This document shows, piece after piece, positions 51,277-62,123 of a stretch of DNA of 64,000 bases. The position numbers were made by a program, and so were the translations under genes. How positions within the stretch are numbered: the stretch's first letter is position 1; each line of letters opens with the position of its first letter. The notes beneath the pieces were generated by a model. It saw nothing but the letters and a program-made list of their open reading frames with translations. It was not told the DNA's origin and did no database searches. This DNA is from Salinactinospora qingdaonensis (lineage in GTDB: Bacteria; Actinomycetota; Actinomycetes; Streptosporangiales; Streptosporangiaceae): contig NZ_BAABDD010000022.1 in assembly GCF_039539445.1 (NCBI RefSeq), forward strand, positions 1-64,000, given 5' to 3'.

Positions 51277-52179
51277 GGGTAACCGTCCTTCACAGGGATT
51301 GAGGTGCGCTACTGGTGAGAGACAGGCGTTACACGACCGCGCGCAACTGCGGCCCTCGTCCTGGCTCCACGGCCGGGGTGGCGACACGGGAGGCAGGTGA
51401 GACGGCAGATGGTGCCGGAGAGCAGGCGCGGGGCGAAGAAGTCGCCTCGGGCGTGGCGCCGTCGTTCGGTCAGAGTCCGCTTAGCGACAACACGAAGGAC
51501 GGCAACACAGCGCACCGGTCACGCGGGACAGGCCAACGTCGGGTGTGGCGGCCATGACCGGTCGGACCAGGTGAGTGCGCTGGTGCATAGCGTCAAGCAG
51601 ACCAATCCGGGGCCGGTGTTGTCAAACTGCTCTGGTCAATTCGGAGTGTTGCGGGGAAGTGCCGATGGCGATCGGTGGTGTCACGATTTTTCGCTTCTTG
51701 CGACTTGGTTGTTCCCAAGGGTGATGATTGTGGTGCTCACGGTGCCCGTCGCCGCGCAATGGCTTGAGCGGCGCGGGGCCGACACTCCGCTCACCTTCTC
51801 TAGTAGCCGGAATTAGCAATATGAACGGTCCGGATTTTGGCGAAAACATTGCGCTGCCGCGGCTGCCGGTGATGGCATAACGGCAAGGCCGCGGTGGCGG
51901 CACAGGGTGGAGCGAGCACTTGACTAGTTGCGTGAGACGAACGGCGGCAAAGCGCCCCCCACCCCCCGCGGACACGACAAGCGAGGTGCCGGGGCTTGGC
52001 CCCACCAAGAGTCGCCCGGGCCCGCCGGGGCGATGGGTGCCGGGGCCGGCGTGGGACGCAGAAGACCGGGACCAACGCCCCAGAACAGGGTGCCCGGAGG
52101 TGACCAGTGGGGGGAGGGCGGACCGATTCGCTCGGGCAGGAACGGGCCCGCCGCCACGCCCGAGGCCACGGAGGCGAGA
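51277..52179. other. 900-bp region without a supported gene
   Basis: Long frames cross this stretch on both strands (for example 51622-52536 minus), but their products are Arg/Pro/Gly-rich and shift with base composition. The segment 51580-51720 is less GC-rich and includes GTTGTCAAAC on the plus strand (minus-strand TTGACAAC), which looks promoter-like without a clear -10. GGAGG just before 52180 is the ribosome-binding site of the next gene. Confidence 0.4.
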
Positions 52180-52764
52180 GTGGTCAAGCTGATCGTGCGC
52201 ACCGTGGTGGTCGCCGCTGCCGGGATCATGGCCTGGGGTTTTCTTGGACGGCAGGCGGGTGTCCTCGTGGCCGGACTGGTCGCGCTGAGCTACCTTCTCC
52301 TCAGTGCGGCACCACGTATGCGCGCGCCTTGGGGGCGTGGACGGCTGCTGCGCACCCTCCAGCGCCGGGGCTACCACATCGTCGCCGACGGGACGGCGCG
52401 CCATCTCGCGGTGGGGCCGAGCGGGATCTACCTGTTGGAGACGCGGGCCTGGCGCTACGCAGTCTCGCGTCCCGGGGGCCGCTGGCGCATCGGAGCCACC
52501 CCCGCCGCGCACGTCGTCGACCAGCTCACCGCGCACGCGGCGCTGCTAGAGCACTCCTTGGGGCTGGCCAACACCTGGCCCGGTGTATCGGTCGTGCCGG
52601 TACTCGCGGTTGTGGGGCGGCTTCCCGAACCCGTGATGCGTTCGGGAAACGTGGTGCTCGCACGCGGCCGAACGGCACTCGATCACATTCTCGCCAGCCC
52701 TGAGATTCTTTCCGCCGAGGAAGTGTCTGCGATCACTGCCAGGGCTGATCAGCGGCTACCGTGA
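52180..52764 (+). CDS. NERD-like membrane protein
   Basis: 194 residues. Two N-terminal hydrophobic segments (IVRTVVVAAAGIMAWGFLG and VLVAGLVALSYLLLSAAP) form a helical hairpin. The cytosolic part has the nuclease-related-domain pattern: GPSGIYLLETRAWRYAV, where LLETR aligns with the VxDxK region, and VVPVLAVVGRLPEPV. The usual catalytic-type Asp/Lys pair is not clearly kept, so nuclease activity is doubtful. GTG 52180 follows GGAGGCGAGA. Similar two-helix NERD-like proteins are common in actinomycetes. Confidence 0.65.
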   Translation: MVKLIVRTVVVAAAGIMAWGFLGRQAGVLVAGLVALSYLLLSAAPRMRAPWGRGRLLRTLQRRGYHIVADGTARHLAVGPSGIYLLETRAWRYAVSRPGGRWRIGATPAAHVVDQLTAHAALLEHSLGLANTWPGVSVVPVLAVVGRLPEPVMRSGNVVLARGRTALDHILASPEILSAEEVSAITARADQRLP

Positions 52765-52872
52765 GCCGGGTTTCCCGGCCCCACCTTCCACGGGGATCGC
52801 GCGGCGGCCGGCGAGTGGCACCGCGAAAAGGTGGCGTGGCCTCTCAGCGCCGAAAACACCGTGAATTTCCTC

Positions 52873-52901
52873 GTCACAGCAGTCTCATGCGGCACTATAA
52901 G
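52873..52901 (+). promoter_or_regulatory. Candidate promoter of the sigma-like gene
   Basis: GTCACA (52873-52878) and TATAAG (52896-52901) are separated by 17 bp in a locally AT-rich stretch. The rest of 52902-53117 is strikingly less GC-rich than the window and includes a small membrane-protein-like frame (listed separately). Confidence 0.45.
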
Positions 52902-52948
52902 AGTTGAGATACAGACTGGGGGCTGCCACAGGAGCGACAAATTGTGAA

Positions 52949-53086
52949 TTGCTTTCACGACGGGTAGTTGCGGCTCTGCTATTTTCAGCTTATTTTGTCC
53001 TGTTTGGCTTTTTCTGTGGGATGTATTATGACATGATGGCTCATGCTCGTGTCGTATTAGTGGCAGATCCGTGTAGTGAGCGGTGA
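52949..53086 (+). CDS. Possible small membrane protein upstream of the sigma-like gene
   Basis: A 45-codon frame from TTG 52949 encoding a basic start (LSRRVV), one strongly hydrophobic helix (AALLFSAYFVLFGFFCGMYY) and a short polar tail. AGGAG lies 13 bp upstream, a little far. The end overlaps a possible GTG start (53076) of the next gene by 11 bp, which could couple them. The AT-rich codons differ from all neighbours. It may be a real small membrane protein, or leader sequence that happens to be open. Confidence 0.3.
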   Translation: MLSRRVVAALLFSAYFVLFGFFCGMYYDMMAHARVVLVADPCSER

Positions 53087-53117
53087 CCGTGGCCGGGGAG
53101 ACCGTGCGACCGTGATC

Positions 53118-53717
53118 ATGACCGACCGTGAGTTAGCCAAGGCCCTGCGCTCGCCCAGCGTTTCCCCCACCCGGGCCTGCGGGCGCCTCTTCGACGTCTA
53201 CGGCGAGGAGCTGTACCAGCGCTGCCTGGCCCGCCTGCGCGATCCCGACGTCGCCCAGACCGCGCTGCGCGACACCTTCGTCGTCGCCTACTCCCATATC
53301 CACCATCTCCCCGACCCCTGCCAATTGCGCGACTGGCTCGTCGCTTTGGCCGACGCCGAGTGCGAACGCCATCGTCCCACCATCGAGGCCGCCGAGGTCC
53401 TCAGCCCGCCCGCCCAACTCGCCGCAGGGGGCTCCTCCCTGCTCCGACTGCGGGTGCTCAGCGGGATCACCGCTCCCGAACTGGCCGGCTACCGTGCCCA
53501 CGTCGCCCGGCGCGCCGCGCGGTTCGGCCGTGACGGCTTTCCCCTCGCGGCAGGGCAGCGTCCGCGGGCCCGCCCCAGTTCCTACGTGCTGCCCGGACTC
53601 GTGGTCGCCTTCTGCGCGGTGGTGCTCGTGACGTTCGTCCTCATCGAGCTGGCCGGCCTCGGCCCCACCCCACTGTCGGCCCTGATCGGCTCGCCCGGTC
53701 CACTGCGTCCCACCTAA
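53118..53717 (+). CDS. Sigma-70 region-2-like protein with C-terminal membrane anchor
   Basis: 199 residues. About residues 15-85 resemble ECF sigma region 2: LFDVYGEELYQRCLARLRDP, then AQTALRDTFVVAYSHIHHLP and RDWLVALADAECERH. There is no recognisable region 4, and the C-terminal part ends in one membrane helix (VLPGLVVAFCAVVLVTFVLI). A membrane-tethered sigma-like protein that cannot contact a -35 element by itself is unusual. It may titrate a regulator or core polymerase rather than direct transcription. In-frame GTGs at 53076 and 53112 are alternative starts. Confidence 0.68.
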   Translation: MTDRELAKALRSPSVSPTRACGRLFDVYGEELYQRCLARLRDPDVAQTALRDTFVVAYSHIHHLPDPCQLRDWLVALADAECERHRPTIEAAEVLSPPAQLAAGGSSLLRLRVLSGITAPELAGYRAHVARRAARFGRDGFPLAAGQRPRARPSSYVLPGLVVAFCAVVLVTFVLIELAGLGPTPLSALIGSPGPLRPT

Positions 53718-53804
53718 GTGCCGCCACCCTGCTGCGCGTGGTCCGGTGCCAACGGCGCGCACCGGACCACGAACGCCTGCGGAGACCTCGCCCAGCCGAG
53801 TCCG

Positions 53805-54323
53805 CTAGTCGAATTTGATGTGCGCGGCGTCGCCGTGCACTCCGCCCTCGGAGCCCCGCTTGACCGAGGCCCGGATCTCCTCTTCGGCGTGGTGGCGCCC
53901 CACCCAGGTGGCACCCTCGACCGATTTTCCGGGTTCGAGATCCTTGTAGACGGTGAAGAAGTGCTGGATTTCCAGCCGCTCGAACTCGTTGACGTGGTGA
54001 ATGTCACGCAGGTGTTCCATGCGCGGATCGGTGGAGGGCACGCACAGTACCTTGTCGTCCCCGCCGGCCTCATCCCGCATCCGGAACATGCCGACGGCGC
54101 GGCACCGGATGAGGCACCCGGGAAACGTAGGGTGCTTAAGCAGCACCAGTGCGTCCAATGGGTCCCCGTCATCGCCGAGGGTGCCCTCGATGAATCCGTA
54201 GTCGGCGGGGTAGCTCGTCGAGGTGAACAGCATCCGATCCAGCCGGATACGGCCGGTGTCGTGGTCCATCTCGTACTTGTTGCGTTCGCCTTTAGGGATC
54301 TCGATCGTGACGTCGAATTCCAT
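53805..54323 (-). CDS. ppa: Inorganic pyrophosphatase (family I)
   Basis: 172 residues, soluble Mg2+-dependent enzyme that hydrolyses pyrophosphate and drives biosynthetic reactions. The signature DDGDPLDALVL contains the clustered Asp ligands at about 58-68. IEIPKGERNKYEMDH at the start and TSYPADYGFIEGTL are family motifs. VYKDLEPGKSVE comes near the end. Length and start are standard. Divergent from dacB, as in many actinomycetes. Confidence 0.96.
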   Translation of the reverse strand: MEFDVTIEIPKGERNKYEMDHDTGRIRLDRMLFTSTSYPADYGFIEGTLGDDGDPLDALVLLKHPTFPGCLIRCRAVGMFRMRDEAGGDDKVLCVPSTDPRMEHLRDIHHVNEFERLEIQHFFTVYKDLEPGKSVEGATWVGRHHAEEEIRASVKRGSEGGVHGDAAHIKFD

Positions 54324-54355
54324 GCTGTTCTCGGTTCCCCTTACGACTACGACTA

Positions 54356-55795
54356 GTGTCGCTACATCAGTTAACAGCTTCTCGCGATGCCGAAGGAAGG
54401 CAGGTACCGGGGGTGCGGCACGACCGGTTGTGGGCGCTGCTCACGGTGGCTCTACTCAACATATTCGCGCTGACCGTGGGTTTGGTCGTTCGCGATGTCA
54501 TCGCGTCTCGGCCACCGGAGCCCCTCGCTCATCCCGTTGTGCGGGCTGAGGAGGCTCCCGCCCCGATGGCGTCCGGTGGGGTTCCCGTCGATCCCGGATT
54601 ACTCGCCGACACGCTCGATGATCGCATGAGCAGTTCCGGTCTCGGCGACGACCTCTACGCTTATGTCGCCGACGCCGAGACGGCGACCTCCCTGTTCGCC
54701 CAGCAACAGCAGGAGGGCGCGGTGCCCGCCTCGACCACCAAGCTCGTCACGGCGGTGGCGGTCTTGCACGCCGCGGACACTGACGAGCGGCTCGCCACCA
54801 CGGTCGTCCAAGGCGCCGATCCCGGCCGGCTCATCCTGGTCGGCGGCGGCGACCCGACGCTGACAGAGACGGCCGACGCCCGAGGCGCCTCCTACCCTCG
54901 CCTGGCCACGCTCTCGGACCTGGCCGCCGCCACCGCCGCCCGGTTGCGCGAGTCCGGGGTCGACAGTGTGACGCTGGGCTACGACAGCACGCACTACACC
55001 GGCTCCACCACCGCCCCCGGCTGGAAGCCCGGATACGTCTACGAGGGCAGCGTCTCCACCGTGCACGCCCTCATGATCGACGGCGGCCGGGTGGACAAGG
55101 AACGGGCGTATAGCCAACGCTTCGACGACCCGCCTCAGGCCGCCGCGGAGGCATTCGCCCGACAATTGGAGGCCGCGGGCATCAGTGTCGAGGGCGAGCC
55201 GGCCCCCGCCGAGGCCGCTGCCGAGGCCGCAACCATCGCTACGGTCGAGTCGCCCACCATCGCAGCGCTCGTGGAGAAAATGCTGCTGGAGAGCGAGAAC
55301 AACATCGCCGAAGCGCTCGCCCACCACGTCGCGGTGACCAAGGGCATGCAGCCCTCCTTCGAGGGAGCCGAGGCGGCCGTGGCCGAGGTCATGACCGACT
55401 TGGGGATCGAGGGGGTCCACGTCGAAGACGGTTCCGGGCTGTCGGTGAACAACCGCATCACCCCCAAGGCTTTGGTCGAGCTGCTGCTGTTGGCCGCCGA
55501 CCCCCAACACCCCGAGCTGCACTACGTCCTCAGCGGGCTGCCCACCGCCCACTTCACCGGCACCCTCGACGACCGCTACGCCCCTGACAGCGACGCCGCC
55601 CCCGCCGCCGGACTGGTGCGCGCCAAAACCGGCACCCTCAATGGGGTGAGCACGCTGGCGGGCCTGGCCTACGACGCTGAGGGGCGGCTCCTGGCGTTCG
55701 CCTTCATGGCCAACGCCGAAGGCGCCAGCATCGCCGAACTAGCTCAAGACCTCGACACCTTCGCCGCCACGATCGCCCGGTGCGACTGCTCATAG
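54356..55795 (+). CDS. dacB: D-alanyl-D-alanine carboxypeptidase/endopeptidase (class C PBP, S13)
   Basis: 479 residues. An N-terminal membrane anchor (LWALLTVALLNIFALTVGLV) is followed by the exported penicillin-binding domain. The active site is S126-T-T-K in VPASTTKLVTAV, the second motif S313-E-N in LESENNIAEAL and the third K424-T-G in RAKTGTLNGV. The long insertion between motifs one and two is normal for the PBP4/DacB group. It trims pentapeptide stems and cross-links in peptidoglycan. GTG 54356 gives a 20-residue lead before the anchor; GTG 54413 is an alternative. Confidence 0.93.
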   Translation: MSLHQLTASRDAEGRQVPGVRHDRLWALLTVALLNIFALTVGLVVRDVIASRPPEPLAHPVVRAEEAPAPMASGGVPVDPGLLADTLDDRMSSSGLGDDLYAYVADAETATSLFAQQQQEGAVPASTTKLVTAVAVLHAADTDERLATTVVQGADPGRLILVGGGDPTLTETADARGASYPRLATLSDLAAATAARLRESGVDSVTLGYDSTHYTGSTTAPGWKPGYVYEGSVSTVHALMIDGGRVDKERAYSQRFDDPPQAAAEAFARQLEAAGISVEGEPAPAEAAAEAATIATVESPTIAALVEKMLLESENNIAEALAHHVAVTKGMQPSFEGAEAAVAEVMTDLGIEGVHVEDGSGLSVNNRITPKALVELLLLAADPQHPELHYVLSGLPTAHFTGTLDDRYAPDSDAAPAAGLVRAKTGTLNGVSTLAGLAYDAEGRLLAFAFMANAEGASIAELAQDLDTFAATIARCDCS

Positions 55796-55903
55796 GCCCC
55801 GTCTGGAACGGCCCTGGCCGCCCCCTCAGGGGTTCCCCTGAAGAAACCCCCGGAATCTTCGGTGGTCCCGGCGTAGTCACGGATGAGTGGGTACTGTGAA
55901 GAC

Positions 55904-57001
55904 GTGAGTTTGATCGACTGGGACGTGGCCGTCAATACCGGTGTCCGTCTCGTACGCCCTGGCCCGCAGGTGGAGCTCTCCGAAGCGCGCGAAGCCGTCA
56001 CGCAGCTTCGGGAGCTTTCCGTCACGGCGCAGCGCCACGTGCGCGAGTTCACCGGCATGAACAGTCTTGAGCCGGCCGGGCCGGCGGTCGTCGTCGACCG
56101 TCCCGGGTGGATCAAGGCCAATGTCGACGGGTTCCGCGTCGTGCTGGAGCCCATCATCGACCGTCTTGCCTCCGGGCGCACAAGCGACTCCACCGCAGCC
56201 GCCATCACCAGTGCGGTGGGTTCGCGGGTCACCGGCGCCCAACTCGGCGCCGTGCTCGCCTATCTCGCCGGCCGCGTGTTGGGGCAGTACGAGCTGTTTT
56301 TGCCTCCCGATCCGCAGGGCAACGCCCCCACCGGGCGGTTGACCCTGGTCGCCCCCAACATCGTGCAGGCCGAACGCGAGCTCGACGTCGATCCGCACGA
56401 CTTCAGGCTGTGGGTGTGCCTCCATGAGGAGACCCACCGCACCCAGTTCACCTCTTCGCCTTGGCTGCGCGACTACGTGCAGGAGCAGATGCGCGAGTTC
56501 CTGCTCGCCTCCGAACTCGACGCCGGCGCGTTCATCGACCGGCTCCGCGCAGCGGGGGAAGCCGTGGCCGACGTGGTCCGCGGCGGCGAGGCCAATCTCA
56601 TCGACGCCTTCCAGACACCGCAGCAAAGCGAGATCCTCGACCGGGTCACAGCCGTCATGACACTGGCGGAGGGCCACGGTGACTACGTCATGGACGCCGT
56701 GGGGCCCGGCGTGGTGCCCACCGTCGCCGAGATCCGCCGCCGCTTCCAGCGTCGCCGCGAGGGCGCCAACCGCCTCGACCGGGTGATCCGGCAACTGCTC
56801 GGTCTCGACCTGAAGATGAAACAGTACGAGGAAGGCGCCGCCTTCGTCCGTACCGTCATCGCCGAGGTCGGCATGGCCGATTTCAATCGCGTGTGGGAGT
56901 CGCAGGAGAGCCTGCCCACGATGGACGAGATCCGCAGCCCTGAGAAGTGGATCGAGCGAGTGCTGCGGCCCACGCCTCAGTTGCCCGCGGGCGAGGAGTA
57001 G
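55904..57001 (+). CDS. DUF2342 zinc-dependent metalloprotease-like protein
   Basis: About 365 residues, the actinobacterial DUF2342 family (named in databases as a zinc-dependent metalloprotease or a coenzyme-F420-biosynthesis-associated protein). Family text includes LIDWDVAVNTGVRLVRPGP at the start and LGQYELFLPP. The metal motif is LHEETHRTQF, HEETH at about 174-178. A conserved VTAVMTLAEGHGDYVMDAVG follows at about 250. GTG 55904 begins the conserved part; ATG 55883 is in frame and possible. The true substrate is unknown. It precedes tilS, as in related genomes. Confidence 0.88.
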   Translation: MSLIDWDVAVNTGVRLVRPGPQVELSEAREAVTQLRELSVTAQRHVREFTGMNSLEPAGPAVVVDRPGWIKANVDGFRVVLEPIIDRLASGRTSDSTAAAITSAVGSRVTGAQLGAVLAYLAGRVLGQYELFLPPDPQGNAPTGRLTLVAPNIVQAERELDVDPHDFRLWVCLHEETHRTQFTSSPWLRDYVQEQMREFLLASELDAGAFIDRLRAAGEAVADVVRGGEANLIDAFQTPQQSEILDRVTAVMTLAEGHGDYVMDAVGPGVVPTVAEIRRRFQRRREGANRLDRVIRQLLGLDLKMKQYEEGAAFVRTVIAEVGMADFNRVWESQESLPTMDEIRSPEKWIERVLRPTPQLPAGEE

Positions 57002-57126
57002 CTCCGAAGACGGCCTCGACCGTAGCGCCACCCCGTTGCCGCCCGGCGCGCTCGGGGTGAGGCCGGCCTGGTGCCATCGGCGCCTACGGTGGTCACGACG
57101 GCGCCGAAAACCAGCGGGAGGCGAGC

Positions 57127-58104
57127 ATGGGTGGACCACCCGCGGCGCTGGCCAGTGTGCGCTCGGCCGTGCGGCGGGCCCTGACGCAACCACCGGTGGT
57201 GCGCGCCGGCGCTTTGGTCCTGGTCGCGTGCAGTGGCGGCCCCGATTCGCTCGCCCTCGCCGGGGCGACGGCGTTTGTCGCCCCGCGGCTGGGGCTGCGG
57301 GCCGGCGGGGTCACCGTCGATCACGCGTTACAGGAGGGCTCGGACCGTCAAGCCGCCCAGACCGCTGCGACATTGCGCGCGTTGGGCCTGGAACCGGTCG
57401 AGACGGTCGCGGTGCGCGTTACCGCCGGCGGTGGCCCCGAGGGGGCTGCGCGTAAGGCCCGCTACGCCGCGCTGGAACGGGTCGCCGCCCAACACGGCGC
57501 CGCCGCGGTCCTGCTCGGCCACACCCTCGATGATCAGGCTGAGACGGTACTGTTGCGGCTGGCCCGCGGGTCGGGGGCGCGCTCGCTGGCCGGAATGGCG
57601 CCGCGCAGCGGCCACTACCTGCGCCCCCTGCTCGGTCTCGACCGCTCCACCGTGCACGCGGCTGCCGCGGCCATGGAGCTACAGCCCTGGCACGATCCGC
57701 ACAACACCGACCCCGTCTATGCGCGCTCGCGGGTGCGCGACGAGGCCCTCCCCACCCTGGAGTGCACCCTCGGTCCCGGCATCGCCGCGGCGCTGGCGCG
57801 CACGGCCCGCCTGTTGCACGACGACGCAGACGCGCTGGACGCTTGGGCGGACCGCGCCGAGCAGGAGGCTGCGGTGAGCGGTGGGCTGTCTACGGCGGTG
57901 CTCGCCGAGTTGCCACGCGCTGTGCGCACGCGGGTGCTGCGTCGCGCGGCGCTGGGCGCCGGCTGTCCGGCCGGCGCGTTGCGCGCCAGTCATGTCGACG
58001 AACTGGAGCGCTTGGTCACTGCATGGCGTGGCCAAACCCACGTCGACCTCCCCGGTGGCCTGCGGGGGCGCCGCTCCGGTGAGCTGATCACCTTCAGTGT
58101 CTAG
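57127..58104 (+). CDS. tilS: tRNA(Ile)-lysidine synthase
   Basis: 325 residues. Converts C34 of the CAU-anticodon tRNA-Ile to lysidine, switching it to AUA decoding. The PP-loop ATPase motif is ACSGGPDSLAL at about 35-45. VTVDHALQEGS, LGHTLDDQAETVLLRLARGS and NTDPVYARSRVRDEALP are all diagnostic. The protein is short because it lacks the long C-terminal domain of E. coli TilS, which is usual for actinobacteria. It lies upstream of hpt and ftsH in the conserved order. Confidence 0.95.
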   Translation: MGGPPAALASVRSAVRRALTQPPVVRAGALVLVACSGGPDSLALAGATAFVAPRLGLRAGGVTVDHALQEGSDRQAAQTAATLRALGLEPVETVAVRVTAGGGPEGAARKARYAALERVAAQHGAAAVLLGHTLDDQAETVLLRLARGSGARSLAGMAPRSGHYLRPLLGLDRSTVHAAAAAMELQPWHDPHNTDPVYARSRVRDEALPTLECTLGPGIAAALARTARLLHDDADALDAWADRAEQEAAVSGGLSTAVLAELPRAVRTRVLRRAALGAGCPAGALRASHVDELERLVTAWRGQTHVDLPGGLRGRRSGELITFSV

Positions 58105-58487
58105 GTTCTATTGTGCGAACGGCTGGGGTGTGGGGGTGTTCTTCGTTGGCTCGTGCCTCGATCGCGCCGTGATCTCACCCGCCTGCTGGGGTGACAGCGG
58201 ACGCGCGTACCTGCTCCTCCCGCCCGCTCTCGCCGCTTCTCCAAAAACAGAACCTGGGCGGCTCCGCCCTCGCTCGCGCCGCCGTGGCGCGCGAGAGCCC
58301 GGCGGAGACAGCAGGGTCATGACACCGCTGCCCCGACGCCGGCCAGTCTGGCGGCGGGGTACGACAAACCGGTGCGGCTTCTGGTTTCGGTAGCGCGCTC
58401 GTGCGGTGAGTGGTTCGTCCGTTTATCCTGATTGCCGTTTCGGTCATAACGAGTTCAACGAGCTGAGCAGCGAGGATCACGACCAGC
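58105..58487. other. Intergenic region upstream of hpt
   Basis: 383 bp with no supported gene. The sequence from 58400 to 58480 becomes less GC-rich (TTTATCCTGATTGCC) and probably carries the hpt promoter, which I cannot define precisely. Confidence 0.4.
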
Positions 58488-59042
58488 GTGGAAGCGAAAG
58501 ATATGGGCGACGACCTTGAGAAGGTTCTCGTCACCGAAGAGCAGATCAAGGCCAGACACGAGGAACTCGCCGCCGAGATCGACGCCGATTACGCTGGGCG
58601 CGATCTGCTGCTCGTCGGTGTTCTCAAAGGCGCGGTGATGGTCATGGCCGATCTCGCCCGCTGGCTGCACCACCCCTGCGAGATGGACTGGATGGCGGTG
58701 TCCTCCTACGGGGCTGGGACGACCTCCTCGGGCGTGGTACGCATCCTCAAAGACCTCGACATCGACATCAAAGATCGCAACGTTCTCATCGTCGAGGACG
58801 TCATCGACTCCGGCCTCACCCTGTCGTGGCTGGTCAACAACCTCAAGTCGCGCGGGCCGGCCTCGGTGGAGATCTACACGATGGTGCGTAAGGCCCTGGC
58901 GTTCAAGGTCGACCTGGCGGTGAAGTACGTGGGGTTCGACCTGCCCGATGAGTTCATCGTCGGCTACGGCCTCGATTACGCCGAAAAGTACCGCAACCTG
59001 TCCTTCATCGGTACCCTCGCGCCGCATGTGTACAACCGTTGA
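58488..59042 (+). CDS. hpt: Hypoxanthine phosphoribosyltransferase
   Basis: 184 residues. Salvages hypoxanthine and guanine to IMP and GMP using PRPP. The PRPP-binding signature is VLIVEDVIDSGLTLSWL at about 102-118. LLVGVLKGAVMVMADLAR and MDWMAVSSYGAGTTSSGV are the flexible-loop and N-terminal motifs. GTG 58488 (VEAKDMGDDLE) is preferred over ATG 58503 because homologues keep the AKDMG segment. Adjacent to tilS and ftsH as in most bacteria of this phylum. Confidence 0.95.
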   Translation: MEAKDMGDDLEKVLVTEEQIKARHEELAAEIDADYAGRDLLLVGVLKGAVMVMADLARWLHHPCEMDWMAVSSYGAGTTSSGVVRILKDLDIDIKDRNVLIVEDVIDSGLTLSWLVNNLKSRGPASVEIYTMVRKALAFKVDLAVKYVGFDLPDEFIVGYGLDYAEKYRNLSFIGTLAPHVYNR

Positions 59043-59346
59043 CGATCGGTCAAGACGCGGCTGGCATCCCCGGCAGTATGGCCACCGCTAGCCCCGTGCA
59101 TTGGGAACAATAGAGTCGCTTGTGAACGTTGCTGTCATGACGGCTCACCGTTGTTCGCGGGCCGCCGATCGAGTGCGGCGATCTGCGGCAGGGGTGTACC
59201 GTCGATTATCCCGACAGCATTACAGGGAGCACATGTCCGATAGGTCCCGCCTTCTGGTGGTCATGGGGCACGTTGTGGATGCCTCCGGCCCCTGGGAGGG
59301 GGCGCCGCCTGGTCAGGAGGGACGGACCCAGCAGGGTTCCGCATAG
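59043..59346. other. Leader region upstream of ftsH
   Basis: 304 bp. A plus-strand frame (59101-59346) runs to just before ftsH, but its product is Arg-rich with no pattern, so I treat the region as promoter and leader. No defined promoter or attenuator recognised. Confidence 0.35.
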
Positions 59347-61425
<2,079 letters not shown>

Positions 61426-61432
61426 GCACAGC

Positions 61433-62059
61433 GTGACGAGCTATGACGACAGCACTGACGACTACCCCGGTGTCGAACCGGTCCCCGGGGCCGTCGACCA
61501 GCCGCGCATTGAGAAAGCGGTCAAGGAGATCCTCCTCGCCATCGGGGAAGATCCCGACCGCGACGGGCTGCGCGACACCCCGTCCCGGGTGGCGCGCGCC
61601 TACGCTGAGCAGTTCGCGGGGCTGGCCCAGCGCCCCGAGGATGTCCTCACCACTGTCTTCGAGGCCGGCCACGAGGAGATGGTCCTGGTCAAGGACATCG
61701 AGTTGTACTCCACGTGCGAGCACCACCTCGTTCCGTTCTACGGCTCGGCGCACGTGGGCTACATCCCCAACGGCAAGGGCCAGCTCACCGGCCTGTCGAA
61801 GCTGGCGCGCCTCGTCGACGTCTATGCCCGCCGCCCCCAGGTGCAAGAGCGCCTGACGAGCCAAGTCGCCGACGCGCTTATGAGCTCCCTGCAACCGCGC
61901 GGGGTCATCGTCGTCATCGAGGCCGAACACTTGTGCATGACGATGCGTGGCGTGCGCAAGCCCGGCGCCAAGACGGTCACTTCAGCCGTGCGCGGGGATT
62001 TCCGCAACCGTGACCGTACACGTTCCGAAGCCATGAGCCTCATTCTTGGCGGCAGATGA
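61433..62059 (+). CDS. folE: GTP cyclohydrolase I
   Basis: 208 residues, the first step of folate synthesis (GTP to dihydroneopterin triphosphate). The zinc-binding STCEHHLVPFYG is at about 92-103, GLSKLARLVDVYARRPQVQE follows, and EAEHLCMTMRGVRKPGAK contains the second zinc Cys. An acidic N-terminal extension of 20 residues is typical of actinomycetes. The GTG start lies 7 bp after the ftsH stop with GAGGTTGAG in front. Confidence 0.96.
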   Translation: MTSYDDSTDDYPGVEPVPGAVDQPRIEKAVKEILLAIGEDPDRDGLRDTPSRVARAYAEQFAGLAQRPEDVLTTVFEAGHEEMVLVKDIELYSTCEHHLVPFYGSAHVGYIPNGKGQLTGLSKLARLVDVYARRPQVQERLTSQVADALMSSLQPRGVIVVIEAEHLCMTMRGVRKPGAKTVTSAVRGDFRNRDRTRSEAMSLILGGR

Positions 62060-62123
62060 GCTCGCCACAACGCGCGACAACCACAGCGTGCTGCCCCGCC
62101 GGCTGTCTCATAGGGTGATTCGT

